A model generated the notes under the pieces. It saw only the letters and a list, made by a program, of their open reading frames with translations, was not told the origin of the DNA and ran no database searches. A stretch of DNA of 64,000 nucleotides from Megasphaera sp. AM44-1BH. GTDB taxonomy: Bacteria > Bacillota > Negativicutes > Veillonellales > Megasphaeraceae. How positions within the stretch are numbered: position 1 is the first letter of the stretch; every line of letters begins with the position of its first letter. Of this stretch, positions 52,628 to 61,793 are shown one piece after another. The stretch covers positions 34,004 to 98,003 of the forward strand of contig NZ_QSFA01000011.1 in assembly GCF_003467125.1 (NCBI RefSeq), in the 5' to 3' direction. Both the position numbers and the translations under genes were made by a program.

Positions 52628-54748
52628 GTGGACTTTTTAGACCCCCAATACTATTTGAACCGGGAATGCACATGGATTAAATTCAATGAACGGGTGTTGC
52701 GCGAATCGGTGGTACCATCCAACCCGCTTCTGGAACAGCTTAATTTTGTAGCCATCAGTGCTTCCAATCTCGATGAATTCTTTATGATCCGCGTAGCTGG
52801 TGTCAAGCATCTCATCGAAAGCGGCGTGCCGCACCATGATATCGCCGGCATGACGCCGCAGGAACAGTTTTCTGCCATTGAAACGATGGTCCATAAACAG
52901 GTGGGCCAGCAGTACGCCTATCTCAATGATATCCGGGACCGCCTGCGCGGGGAAGGGCTGCGGTTTGTCAAACCGTCGGAGCTGACGGAAGAACAGCATA
53001 TCTGGCTGGAACAGTATTTTGAACGGGAAATCTATCCGGTCGTCACGCCCATGGCTGTAGACCCCAGCCATCCTTTCCCGTTCCTGAGCAGTCTGAGCCT
53101 CAACCTGGCCGTTCTCCTACGGCGCCGGGAAGGGGACAGCAGCGTCAAGACGGCCATCCTCCCTGTCCCGTCTTCTGTACTGGACCGGATAATCAAAGTG
53201 CCGGGAACGGGGGACGAAAAACAGTTCCTGTTTCTGGAAGATGTACTCAGTACGTTTGCCGAACGGTTTTTCCTGGGTTGTGAAATCCTGGAAGCTACGC
53301 CATTCCGCGTGACCCGCGATGCCGACCTCGATATTGACGATGATGCCGAAGACCTTCTGGCAGAGGTCGTCAAATCACTGAAAAAAAGGAAAAAAGGTGC
53401 CGCTGTCCGGCTGGAACTGGCCGTTTCTGCCAGCCGCATGGTGAAGACCCTGCTCATGACGGAGCTGGCTCTGGAAGAACGCGATGTGTATATGATTCCC
53501 GGACCACTGGACTGCAAGGTATTTTTCTCCTTTACCGGCATCGAAGGGTACGACCACCTGCGCTATGCGCCAGCGTTCCCCCAGCCGTCGTGGGAACTGG
53601 AAAAGCTTCATGCCCCCGACATGTGGCAGGCCATTTCCCAGCAGGATATCATGGTCCATCATCCCTATGAAACTTTTGAAACCGTTGAAAAATTCGTCCG
53701 CCTTGCCGCAACGGACCCGGATGTGCTGGCCATCAAGCAGACCTTGTACCGCGTGAGCAGCAAATCGCCGATTATTGCTGCCCTGGCCCAGGCTGCCGAA
53801 AATGGCAAACAGGTCACGGTACTCATGGAAGTCAAGGCCCGGTTTGATGAAGAAAATAATATCCACATGGCGGCCAAGCTGGAAAAGGCCGGCTGTCACG
53901 TCATTTATGGGATCATGGGCCTGAAGACACATTCTAAGATTACCCTCGTCGTGCGCCGCGAAGAAGAAGGCATCCAGCGCTATGTCCATGTAGCGACGGG
54001 AAATTATAACGGCAAGACGGCTCGTATCTATACAGATGTGGGTATACTGACGTCCAACACGCTCATCGGTATCGACGCCTCGGCCTTTTTCAATCTTCTG
54101 TCGGGATATTCCGATCCTCCCCAGTGGAATAAACTGGCCGTAGCACCACTCAATCTGCGGCAGCGTATTTATGAAGAAATCGACCAGGAAATCGATTGGG
54201 CCCGGAAAGGGAAGAAGGCTCTGATCATTGCCAAGATGAATTCCCTCCTCGATAAAAAAGTCATTGCCCGCCTGTATGAAGCTTCCCAGGCCGGCGTCCG
54301 GATCCAGCTCATCGTCCGCGGTATCTGTGTGCTGCGGCCTGGTGTTCCCGGACTTAGCGAACATATCGAAGTCCACAGCATCGTAGGCCGGTATCTGGAA
54401 CACAGCCGTCTCTTCTATTTCTATAATAATGGCAAAGAAGATGTCTTTATTTCCTCGGCAGACTGGATGCCGCGCAATCTGAACGAACGGGTCGAACTCA
54501 TGATTCCTGTCGAATACCCGCCTCATAAAGAACGGGTCAAGGGCATCCTGAACCTGTATTTCCATGATAACGTCAAAGCCTATGCCATGAACGGCGACGG
54601 GACATACCGCTATCTGGCCGATACGCGCAGGGGGGAACCCATTCATGCCCAGGCGATGCTGCAGAAAGAGGCAGAAGACCATACGCGGCAGCTGAAGAAA
54701 AAGGACATCAAAACCAGGGTGCTGACCCGGACTTCTGGGGATGAATGA
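52628..54748 (+). CDS. ppk: Polyphosphate kinase Ppk1
   Basis: A 706-residue enzyme making polyphosphate from ATP. The N domain opens YLNRECTWIKFNERVL and FVAISASNLDEFFMIRVAG; the catalytic His is in GLKTHSKITLVVRR, and SSADWMPRNLNERVE is the second conserved site. DPDVLAIKQTLYR and EVKARFDEENNI are standard. It starts at GTG 52628 behind GAGAAGGTG. Full length. Confidence 0.95.
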   Translation: MDFLDPQYYLNRECTWIKFNERVLRESVVPSNPLLEQLNFVAISASNLDEFFMIRVAGVKHLIESGVPHHDIAGMTPQEQFSAIETMVHKQVGQQYAYLNDIRDRLRGEGLRFVKPSELTEEQHIWLEQYFEREIYPVVTPMAVDPSHPFPFLSSLSLNLAVLLRRREGDSSVKTAILPVPSSVLDRIIKVPGTGDEKQFLFLEDVLSTFAERFFLGCEILEATPFRVTRDADLDIDDDAEDLLAEVVKSLKKRKKGAAVRLELAVSASRMVKTLLMTELALEERDVYMIPGPLDCKVFFSFTGIEGYDHLRYAPAFPQPSWELEKLHAPDMWQAISQQDIMVHHPYETFETVEKFVRLAATDPDVLAIKQTLYRVSSKSPIIAALAQAAENGKQVTVLMEVKARFDEENNIHMAAKLEKAGCHVIYGIMGLKTHSKITLVVRREEEGIQRYVHVATGNYNGKTARIYTDVGILTSNTLIGIDASAFFNLLSGYSDPPQWNKLAVAPLNLRQRIYEEIDQEIDWARKGKKALIIAKMNSLLDKKVIARLYEASQAGVRIQLIVRGICVLRPGVPGLSEHIEVHSIVGRYLEHSRLFYFYNNGKEDVFISSADWMPRNLNERVELMIPVEYPPHKERVKGILNLYFHDNVKAYAMNGDGTYRYLADTRRGEPIHAQAMLQKEAEDHTRQLKKKDIKTRVLTRTSGDE

Positions 54749-54777
54749 CACATTTTAGTTACAAATCCGGCCTTATT

Positions 54778-54807
54778 TTGACAGATACCCCCACTTTCTG
54801 CTAAAAT
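54778..54807 (+). promoter_or_regulatory. Putative promoter of the 3D-domain protein gene
   Basis: TTGACA at 54778-54783, an 18-base spacer and TAAAAT at 54802-54807, 39 bases before ATG 54847. Strong -35, good -10. Confidence 0.6.
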
Positions 54808-54846
54808 CTATAGGATAGTGGTGTATTTGAAATAAGGAGGATATGG

Positions 54847-55824
54847 ATGAGAAAACGTATTTCCCAGGGCTTTACGCGTATGTATGTGACTCTGATCGCT
54901 TTGCTGGTACTGGTCTCCCTGACGGGTTTTGTGGACCGGGGCAGGGCTGTGACCATAGAAGCAGATGGCAGAACCCATACGGTCTATACCCATGCAATCA
55001 ATGCGGAAGCGCTCCTGCGTGAAAACAATATTTCCCTGGGCCATCACGATGAAGTAGAACTTTCGACAGACACACTGAAAGAAGGTACGACGGCGACAGT
55101 ACGCCGGGCCGTGCCGGTGACAATAGAGTATAAGAACCAGAAGAAGACCATCCGGACTGCGAAAAAGACCGTGCAGGAAGCGGTCGAACAGGCCGGATAT
55201 GATGTGGAAAACTACCGGGCCTATGGCGACGTATCGGCCCCTGTAAAGGAGAATATGACCATAAAAGTGGGCGTGTTGTCCCGCAAGGAAATTACGGAAG
55301 ATGAAGTGGTTCCGTACGCCATCGAAAGTATCCCTGATGAAACGCTGGGGCAGGGCGAAGAACAGGTCCTGCAGCAAGGCGTCAACGGTCGCAAGACGGT
55401 CCGCAATTATCTTGTCAGCCTCGATGGGCAGATTATTGGAAAGGAGCACATTTCTACGACGCTGGTTGCGGAAATGCAGCCTCTCATCCGCCATGTTGGC
55501 ACAAAGGAAACGGTAGAAATCAATACGGGTACCATATCCAAGTATAAAGCCGTATATACCATGGTCGCCACGGCCTATCTGCCTACTGATGGCAATGGCG
55601 AAGGCATTACAAAGATGGGGACGCGGGCCCGGTATGGTGAAATTGCCGTCGATCCTAACGTCATCCCTCTGGGTACGACCGTCTATATTCCAGGCTATGG
55701 CGTTGCCCGGGCAGAAGATACGGGCAGTGATATCCTCGGCAACCGGGTAGATCTGTGTATGCTCGACTATAACCAGTGCATGCAGTTCGGACGCCGGACC
55801 GTGCTGGTCTACATATTGGAATAA
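54847..55824 (+). CDS. YabE-like cell-wall protein (DUF348, G5 and 3D domains)
   Basis: A 325-residue exported protein with an N-terminal membrane anchor or signal (MYVTLIALLVLVSLTGFV). DUF348 repeats (residues ~37-140, THTVYTHAINAEALLRENN, KKTIRTAKKTVQEAVEQAG) are followed by a G5 domain (VVPYAIESIPDETLGQGEEQVLQQG) and a C-terminal 3D domain (MVATAYLPTDG, AVDPNVIPLGT, EDTGSDILGNRVDLCM). The last carries the conserved aspartates of the MltA-like fold, so lytic glycosylase activity on peptidoglycan is likely. GGAGG upstream. Confidence 0.9.
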   Translation: MRKRISQGFTRMYVTLIALLVLVSLTGFVDRGRAVTIEADGRTHTVYTHAINAEALLRENNISLGHHDEVELSTDTLKEGTTATVRRAVPVTIEYKNQKKTIRTAKKTVQEAVEQAGYDVENYRAYGDVSAPVKENMTIKVGVLSRKEITEDEVVPYAIESIPDETLGQGEEQVLQQGVNGRKTVRNYLVSLDGQIIGKEHISTTLVAEMQPLIRHVGTKETVEINTGTISKYKAVYTMVATAYLPTDGNGEGITKMGTRARYGEIAVDPNVIPLGTTVYIPGYGVARAEDTGSDILGNRVDLCMLDYNQCMQFGRRTVLVYILE

Positions 55825-55917
55825 CCGGAGGAGTCCTTGTAACGTAAAAGAGGCGCTGCATGATTTTATATGGAAATCATGCAACGCCATTTTTGCGTCT
55901 CTTTATGTGGTTTTCTG

Positions 55918-56595
55918 TCAGTCTTTCCGGGAAGCGGCCGGATCCGTTCCCAGCAGGGGCTGGAATGCTTCTGGTTCTGTTTCTTTGATGGATTCGTATT
56001 GTTCTTCTGCCATCTTCAGGTCTATCGGCGTGTGGACGTCGAAGAAGATAGCATCTTCCTGCTTATCCTTGCGGACCGGTATCTGCACCAGATCAATCTG
56101 GGGGAAGAAGGAATGGAGCAGGTTATTCCCTTCGGCGATTTTCTTCCGCATGAGAGGCATGAGACGGCGGTTATACACGGCATGGAGACAGATGTCGGTT
56201 CCATCCTGGACAGGAACGACGGCATCGGCCGCCTGGATGTGGAAGGACATCTTTTCAATCATGGGAACGGAAATGAACGGCATGTTGACGCCAATGACGA
56301 AGATATTTTCCGCGTCCGTGTACTGGAATGCCGTCGCCACAGCTCCCAGCGTTTTTGCGCCTCTATAGACATCTTCTACGAGCAGGGCGTCTTTGAGACA
56401 GTCGATATCCTTAAAAATAGCCTTGTCGTTGGTTACGACCATCGGGGATTTGTCGAAAATAAAATCGAGCAGGGTGTAAATCGTTTCAATTAGTGTCGTC
56501 CCTTCAAACGAAGCCAGCGCTTTGTTATATCCCATACGGGAGTCGTCGCCGCCGGCAAGGATGACAGGTTGCAGGGTATCCATTTGTTCAAACAT
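55918..56595 (-). CDS. mobA: MobA-like nucleotidyltransferase (molybdenum cofactor guanylyltransferase)
   Basis: A 225-residue NTP-transferase. The start ILAGGDDSRMGYNKAL is the NTP-binding signature of MobA; IGVNMPFIS stands where most members have a CDMPF-type motif, so the Asp of the second metal site is replaced by Asn. Predicted to add GMP to molybdopterin. No other molybdopterin genes are nearby, so the substrate is open. AGGAGG is eight bases before the start on the - strand. Confidence 0.75.
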   Translation of the reverse strand: MFEQMDTLQPVILAGGDDSRMGYNKALASFEGTTLIETIYTLLDFIFDKSPMVVTNDKAIFKDIDCLKDALLVEDVYRGAKTLGAVATAFQYTDAENIFVIGVNMPFISVPMIEKMSFHIQAADAVVPVQDGTDICLHAVYNRRLMPLMRKKIAEGNNLLHSFFPQIDLVQIPVRKDKQEDAIFFDVHTPIDLKMAEEQYESIKETEPEAFQPLLGTDPAASRKD

Positions 56596-56766
56596 GAGCC
56601 GTACCTCCTTAAATTAGTTCATTATGTGGCCTCACTACTATGTCTTCACGGCAAGGGTATAGCTCCGTATGTGACGTTTGTACCCAGAAGACAATATAAT
56701 ATTATCTTACCATATTATAATTTTTTTATCTACCCAAACTGATAGGAGAAGTCGTGAAAAAAAGGC

Positions 56767-56795
56767 TTGTGACCCTATACGTCTTGTGATATAAT
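56767..56795 (+). promoter_or_regulatory. Promoter of the rpsB operon
   Basis: TTGTGA at 56767-56772, a 17-base spacer and TATAAT at 56790-56795; the ATG of rpsB is 107 bases downstream. The best promoter match in the window. Confidence 0.65.
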
Positions 56796-56815
56796 ATGAA
56801 AGGTTCAAAATACAC

Positions 56816-56890
56816 ACGCACCGTCGAGCTTGTAACTGTGCCGTTTGCGCGGTTTTCACAGGCGATGACCGGGCGGAGGAAAAAACAGGA
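56816..56890 (+). promoter_or_regulatory. Structured 5' leader of rpsB
   Basis: The leader contains a hairpin CTGTGCCG-TTTGCG-CGGTTTTCACAG (56835-56862) flanked by G/C-rich arms ACCGTCGAG and GACCGGGCGG. Ribosomal protein S2 operons often carry an autoregulatory leader; I do not recognise a known motif here, so the role is a guess. No other gene lies in the 56596-56902 gap. Confidence 0.35.
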
Positions 56891-56902
56891 GGAATCACAA
56901 TT

Positions 56903-57655
56903 ATGGCAGTAGTATCAATGAAACAATTATTAGAAGCAGGCGTACATTTTGGTCATCAGACCCGCCGCTGGAACCCGAAGATGGCACGCTTCATTTTTAC
57001 GGAACGCAATGGCATTTATATCATCGACCTGCAGAAGACCGTCAAGAAAATGGATGAAGCTTACAATTTCGTCCGTGACCTGGCAGCCGAAGGCGGTAAA
57101 GTCCTTTTCGTAGGCACGAAAAAACAGGCTCAGGAATCCATTAAGAACGAAGCAGAACGTTGCAACCAGTTCTATGTCAACGAACGCTGGCTCGGAGGTA
57201 TGCTCACCAACTTCCAGACTATCGAAAAACGGGTAAAACGCCTGAAAGCACTGGAAAAAATGGCAGAAGACGGTACATTCGAAGTACTGCCGAAAAAAGA
57301 AGTTACCCTGCTCAAACACGAAATGGATAAACTTCAGAAATACCTCGGCGGTATTAAAGATATGAAGAAGCTGCCTGATGCTCTTTTCATCATCGATCCG
57401 AAGAAAGAAGAAATCGCTGTAAAAGAAGCACGTAAACTGAATATCCCCATTATCGCAACGGTAGACACGAACTGCGATCCCGATGTCATCGATTATCCGA
57501 TTCCGGCTAACGATGATGCAATCCGTGCCGTCAAACTCCTGACAGGCAAAGTCGCTGATGCTGTTCTTGAAGGCAACCAGGGCGAACAGACCGAAGAAGG
57601 CGCTGAAGCCGAAGCTCCGGCAGAAGAAGCAGAAGAAACAGCTGAAGAAAACTAA
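56903..57655 (+). CDS. rpsB: Ribosomal protein S2
   Basis: A 250-residue protein with family blocks MKQLLEAGVHFGHQTRRWNPKM, VGTKKQAQ, NERWLGGMLTNF and DTNCDPDVIDYPIPANDDAIRAVKL. The C-terminal ~25 residues are a Glu/Ala-rich tail. CAGGAGG precedes ATG 56903. Followed by a terminator, so tsf may be partly separately expressed. Confidence 0.97.
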   Translation: MAVVSMKQLLEAGVHFGHQTRRWNPKMARFIFTERNGIYIIDLQKTVKKMDEAYNFVRDLAAEGGKVLFVGTKKQAQESIKNEAERCNQFYVNERWLGGMLTNFQTIEKRVKRLKALEKMAEDGTFEVLPKKEVTLLKHEMDKLQKYLGGIKDMKKLPDALFIIDPKKEEIAVKEARKLNIPIIATVDTNCDPDVIDYPIPANDDAIRAVKLLTGKVADAVLEGNQGEQTEEGAEAEAPAEEAEETAEEN

Positions 57656-57684
57656 TACCCAGGACAGTCCTGCGTGGTATGCTG

Positions 57685-57718
57685 AAAGGAGCTGTCGCAC
57701 AAGGCAGCTCCTTTTTTA
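57685..57718 (+). terminator. Terminator between rpsB and tsf
   Basis: AAAGGAGCTG (57685-57694) pairs with CAGCTCCTTT, loop of 10 bases, then TTTTTT. It likely reduces readthrough into tsf. Confidence 0.85.
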
Positions 57719-57805
57719 GACCGTATCGCAGAATGCCCGGGATAGTACACGGTACTATATCGAAAACTATATTCTCATTATATTTCAGGTTTAGGAGGAA
57801 TACTC

Positions 57806-58453
57806 ATGGCTATTACAGCAGCAATGGTAAAAGAATTAAGAACAAAAACGGGTGCAGGCATGATGGACTGCAAAAAGGCACTGACCGAAAGCAACGGTGA
57901 TATGGACAAGGCAATCGACTTGCTTCGTGAACATGGCCTGGCTGCAGCAGCTAAAAAAGCAAGCCGTATCGCTGCTGAAGGGTTGGTTTATTCTTATATC
58001 CATGGCAATGGCCGTATCGGCGTTCTCGTCGAAGTAAACTGCGAAACGGACTTCGTTGCCCAGACAGACAACTTCAAAGCTCTCTGCAAAGATATCGCTA
58101 TGCAGATTGCCGCAGCCAAACCGGCTTATCTCAAGAGAGAAGAAGTACCGGCAGATGTCCTCGAACATGAAAAAGAAGTTCTCCGTCAGCAGGCTCTGAA
58201 CGAAGGCAAACCGGAAAAGATTGTCGAAAAGATGATTGTCGGCCGGATTGAAAAATTCTATAAAGAAAACTGCCTCCTCGATCAGGAATTCATTAAAGAT
58301 TCCGATAAGACGGTCCAGCAGGTCGTCAACGAAGCCATTGCAAAAATCGGTGAAAAAATTGATATCCGCCGCTATGCCCGCTATGAACTCGGTGAAGGCC
58401 TCCAGAAGCGCAGCGATGATTTCGTTTCTGAAGTAATGGCACAGGTAAAATAA
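57806..58453 (+). CDS. tsf: Elongation factor Ts
   Basis: A 215-residue guanine nucleotide exchange factor for EF-Tu. The N-terminal UBA-like part has VKELRTKTGAGMMDCKKALTE, then VEVNCETDFVAQTDNF of the core; the short form without a second full core repeat is usual in many Firmicutes. TTAGGAGG precedes ATG 57806. Confidence 0.97.
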   Translation: MAITAAMVKELRTKTGAGMMDCKKALTESNGDMDKAIDLLREHGLAAAAKKASRIAAEGLVYSYIHGNGRIGVLVEVNCETDFVAQTDNFKALCKDIAMQIAAAKPAYLKREEVPADVLEHEKEVLRQQALNEGKPEKIVEKMIVGRIEKFYKENCLLDQEFIKDSDKTVQQVVNEAIAKIGEKIDIRRYARYELGEGLQKRSDDFVSEVMAQVK

Positions 58454-58471
58454 GTTTAATACGATTCCTAT

Positions 58472-58505
58472 AAGAGAACACCGGTTTTCAGTGTTCTCTT
58501 ATTTT
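58472..58505 (+). terminator. Terminator after tsf
   Basis: AAGAGAACAC (58472-58481) pairs with GTGTTCTCTT (58491-58500), loop of nine bases, followed by ATTTTC. A weak T run allows some readthrough to pyrH. Confidence 0.75.
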
Positions 58506-58523
58506 CTAACAGGAGGAGCCATT

Positions 58524-59246
58524 ATGGACAGAAAATATAAGCGTGTAGTTCTTAAATTGAGCGGGGAAGCTCTTGCCGGATCACAGGGATACGGCATTGA
58601 TCCGGTTACGGTAGATGTCATTTCCAAACAGGTCGTCGAAGTAGCCAAGAAGGGAATCCAGGTAGCCATCGTCGTAGGCGGCGGCAATATCTGGCGCGGC
58701 CTGTCAGGCAAAGCCAAGGGCATGGACCGCGTATCGGCCGACTATATGGGCATGCTGGCAACGGTCATGAATGCCCTGGCTCTGCAGGATGCCATCGAAA
58801 AGAACGGCGTCGTTACGCGCGTACAGACAGCCATTACTATGCAGCAGGTAGCAGAACCGTATATCCGCCGCCGGGCTATCCGTCATATGGAAAAAGGCCG
58901 GGTCGTCATATTCGGGGCTGGTACGGGGAATCCCTATTTTTCGACGGACACGACAGCTGCCCTGCGCGCGGCAGAAATCGATGCGGACGCCATCCTCATG
59001 GCCAAAAATGGCGTAGATGGCGTATATGACAGCGATCCCAAGGTCAATCCCGATGCCAGGATGTATACGCACCTTTCCTTCCTCGACGTCATCCAGAAAC
59101 AGCTGGGTGTCATGGATGCGACGGCTACGACGCTGTGCATGAACAACAATATACCTATTGTTGTGTTCAATATCGATACGAAAGGAAATATCGTCGCTGC
59201 CTGCAGCGGGGAAGAAATCGGTACGCTCGTCGATAAAGAAGGATAA
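58524..59246 (+). CDS. pyrH: Uridylate kinase
   Basis: A 240-residue UMP kinase of the amino-acid kinase fold. Motifs: RVVLKLSGEALAG, VVGGGNIWRGL, DYMGMLATVMNAL, GAGTGNPYFSTDTTAALRAAE, MAKNGVDGVYD. ATG 58524 follows AGGAGG; the frame extends further upstream into the terminator but lacks a site. Confidence 0.97.
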   Translation: MDRKYKRVVLKLSGEALAGSQGYGIDPVTVDVISKQVVEVAKKGIQVAIVVGGGNIWRGLSGKAKGMDRVSADYMGMLATVMNALALQDAIEKNGVVTRVQTAITMQQVAEPYIRRRAIRHMEKGRVVIFGAGTGNPYFSTDTTAALRAAEIDADAILMAKNGVDGVYDSDPKVNPDARMYTHLSFLDVIQKQLGVMDATATTLCMNNNIPIVVFNIDTKGNIVAACSGEEIGTLVDKEG

Positions 59247-59322
59247 TCGTTCCTGCGTAGACAAAAAGGCATAAAAGCTGTATGATATAATTAACGAAAA
59301 ATATGATGAGGAAGTGATTTTC

Positions 59323-59883
59323 ATGGATGTACAGAATACATTGACACAACACGAAGAAAAGATGAACAAATGCATAGAAGCCTTGAAGCGTGACCTAGCT
59401 TCTATCCGCACCGGCCGTGCCAGTACGTCTCTCCTGGACCGGGTCATGGTCGATTATTACGGTTCCCAGACACCGGTCAAACAGGTGGCCAACGTATCGG
59501 CACCGGAACCGCGGCTGATCACCATTGTTCCCTGGGAACGGAGCATGCTGAAAGAAATCGAAAAAGCCATCCTCAAATCCGATCTGGGCCTCAACCCGAA
59601 CAATGATGGTACTATGATCCGCCTGGAAATCCCGCAGCTGACAGAAGAACGGCGTAAGGAATTCGGCAAAAAGGTAAGCAAGCACGCCGAAGAAGCCAAA
59701 GTCGCTATCCGAAACCTGCGCCGGGACTGCAATGATCTGTTCAAAAAAGCGGAAAAGAAAAAAGAAATAACCGAAGATGAAAGTAAAGAAGCACAGACCA
59801 AAATCCAGAAAATGACAGATCAGAAAATCAAAGATATTGACGCTCTGAAGGATAAAAAGACTAAAGAAGTCATGGAAGTATGA
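59323..59883 (+). CDS. frr: Ribosome recycling factor
   Basis: A 186-residue factor that splits post-termination ribosomes with EF-G. Motifs: LKRDLASIRTGRAS, DYYGSQTPVKQVANVS, VVPW-like IVPWERSML, DLGLNPNNDGTMIRLEIPQLTEERRKE. ATG 59323 is nine bases after GAGGAAG. A TATAAT at 59285-59290 may be the -10 box of an own promoter. Confidence 0.97.
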   Translation: MDVQNTLTQHEEKMNKCIEALKRDLASIRTGRASTSLLDRVMVDYYGSQTPVKQVANVSAPEPRLITIVPWERSMLKEIEKAILKSDLGLNPNNDGTMIRLEIPQLTEERRKEFGKKVSKHAEEAKVAIRNLRRDCNDLFKKAEKKKEITEDESKEAQTKIQKMTDQKIKDIDALKDKKTKEVMEV

Positions 59884-60119
59884 TGGATATACGGATTCTC
59901 ATTGGCATGCCTTTATGGTATGCCAAATCTGTATTAGAGGGTAAAAACATTCCCTATGTCCTGGAACAGACGGTTTCGCGGAGTCATTTCTTTACGTGTG
60001 ACGATCAGGAAATCTATGTCATCCGGGCCGTGGAAACAGATGGCGTTGTCCATCTGTTGTACAATTACAGCCTGAAAGCAAGCGACAGCGTGCAGCAGGC
60101 TCTTCATAATGGAGAATAG
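59880..60119 (+). CDS. Small conserved-looking protein of unknown function
   Basis: A 79-residue protein overlapping frr by four bases (ATGATGG; second ATG at 59883 possible) and ending three bases before uppS. IRILIGMPLWYAKSVLEGKN, a hydrophilic strand region and a helical tail (ASDSVQQALHNGE). Tight fit in a conserved operon argues it is real. I do not recognise a family. Confidence 0.65.
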   Translation: MMDIRILIGMPLWYAKSVLEGKNIPYVLEQTVSRSHFFTCDDQEIYVIRAVETDGVVHLLYNYSLKASDSVQQALHNGE

Positions 60120-60122
60120 GAT

Positions 60123-60905
60123 ATGTTTGATACACTTTTTAAAAATACAGGCCGCCAGCCTGCTTCTGAAGAAACATCTTCCCTGGAAGAACAGCTGGAC
60201 CGCCAGAATATTCCCCACCATGTAGCCATCATCATGGATGGCAACGGCCGCTGGGCGAAACGGCAGGGGAAACCCCGTACGTACGGTCATCATGCCGGTG
60301 CCGATACACTCAAGCGCATCGTCGTTGCTGCCGGTGAACTGGGAATCCAGGTCCTGACCGTATATGCTTTTTCAACGGAAAACTGGAAGCGTCCGGAGAC
60401 AGAAGTTTCCTATATCATGAAGCTCATGAATGAATATCTGAGCAAAAATCTCTTGGAACTGGACGAACATAATGTGCGCCTTCATTTCCTCGGCGATATG
60501 AGCCGTCTTCATCCGGTACTCCAGGATTCCTTCCGCAAGGCCGAAGAAGAAATGAAGGATAATACGGGCCTTACGCTCAATGTAGCCGTCAATTATGGCG
60601 GACGCATGGAACTGGCACGGGCAGCGCGCCTTTTGGCAGAAGACGTACAGAAAGGCCGTATCAGTCCGTCGGATATTACCGAGGACACGCTGGCTGGCTA
60701 CTTGTATACGGCTCCGGAAAATGATGTGGATCTCCTGATTCGTCCCGGTTCGGACAAGCGGGTCAGCAATTTTCTGCTCTGGCAGATGGCCTATGCCGAG
60801 TTCTGGTATACAGACCTGTGCTGGCCTGACTTTACAAAGGACACTCTCATAGAAGCCATCTTATCTTTCCAGGGCCGGGAACGCCGGTTTGGCGGCTTGA
60901 AATAA
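60123..60905 (+). CDS. uppS: Isoprenyl (undecaprenyl) diphosphate synthase
   Basis: A 260-residue cis-prenyltransferase building the lipid carrier of wall synthesis. IIMDGNGRWAKRQG holds the catalytic Asp39; GHHAGADTLKRIV, YAFSTENWKRP, NYGGRMEL, DLLIRPGSDKRVSNFLLWQMAYAEFW follow. AGGATATG before ATG 60123. The first ~27 residues extend beyond the usual start. Confidence 0.96.
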   Translation: MFDTLFKNTGRQPASEETSSLEEQLDRQNIPHHVAIIMDGNGRWAKRQGKPRTYGHHAGADTLKRIVVAAGELGIQVLTVYAFSTENWKRPETEVSYIMKLMNEYLSKNLLELDEHNVRLHFLGDMSRLHPVLQDSFRKAEEEMKDNTGLTLNVAVNYGGRMELARAARLLAEDVQKGRISPSDITEDTLAGYLYTAPENDVDLLIRPGSDKRVSNFLLWQMAYAEFWYTDLCWPDFTKDTLIEAILSFQGRERRFGGLK

Positions 60906-60921
60906 GGAAGGTAAACAGACA

Positions 60922-61749
60922 ATGTTGGCTAAACGAATCATTACAGGTATCGTAGGCGGAGGCCTGACGATATTCATCATTTACGAAGGGAACTGGCTCT
61001 TTTTTATCATGATGACTCTGCTGGCCCTCCTGGGCTGGCGTGAATACGTGCGCATGCTTCATGCCGTCAAGGCCAATCTGACCGAATATGCCGGCTACGT
61101 ATGGCTCGTTGCCGTATTTGGTTCCTGGTGGTTTGCCGGGATCAAGCTGTTGTTTTTGCTCTGCGTCATCATGATGAGCTGGATCCTTCTGCGTACGGTG
61201 GCCCGCCATAAGAGCGTAACTCTTTCGGACAGTGCCTATTCGCTGTATGGACTATTATATATTGGCGGAGGATTTCTTGCCATGCTGGCCCTCCGGAACG
61301 GCATGCTGGCATCGTATCTGACCGGTGCGTTCCAGAATGTCATGCTCGAGCCGGCCCGCTTTTTTGTATTTCTCCTCGTCTTTTCCACCTGGGCGAGTGA
61401 TACTTTTGCCTTTGTGGCAGGGAAGACCATGGGGAAGAACAAGCTCTGCCCCACTATCAGCCCGGGAAAGACCAGAGAAGGCGCATTGGGCGGATTTATC
61501 GGCACCATCGTCGTGGCATTGATTTTCTCTTTGATTTTTAAATTTTCACTTCTTCACGGCCTGGCTATCGGATTGATCATTGCCATCATGGCTCCTCTGG
61601 GAGATCTGGTAGAATCGGTTCTCAAACGGACATGCGGCATCAAAGACTCGGGGAATATCATCCCCGGTCATGGCGGTATTCTCGACCGTTTTGACAGCCT
61701 GCTTTTTGCCGCACCGGCTGTGTATGCGTATCTTATGCTTGTAGCATAA
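60922..61749 (+). CDS. cdsA: Phosphatidate cytidylyltransferase
   Basis: A 275-residue integral membrane enzyme making CDP-diacylglycerol. About seven membrane segments; WASDTFAFVAGKTMGKNKLCPTISPGKT and the C-terminal signature VLKRTCGIKDSGNIIPGHGGILDRFDS are diagnostic. GGAAGG before ATG 60922. In most Firmicutes dxr follows; here the next gene is rseP. Confidence 0.95.
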   Translation: MLAKRIITGIVGGGLTIFIIYEGNWLFFIMMTLLALLGWREYVRMLHAVKANLTEYAGYVWLVAVFGSWWFAGIKLLFLLCVIMMSWILLRTVARHKSVTLSDSAYSLYGLLYIGGGFLAMLALRNGMLASYLTGAFQNVMLEPARFFVFLLVFSTWASDTFAFVAGKTMGKNKLCPTISPGKTREGALGGFIGTIVVALIFSLIFKFSLLHGLAIGLIIAIMAPLGDLVESVLKRTCGIKDSGNIIPGHGGILDRFDSLLFAAPAVYAYLMLVA

Positions 61750-61793
61750 GCGTCAGGACAGAGTTCCTGCCGTGAACGAAAGGTGTTTGAAGT

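Noticed and set aside
53375..54751. 458-codon - strand frame opposite ppk
   Set aside because: Antisense shadow; ppk on the + strand has all catalytic motifs.
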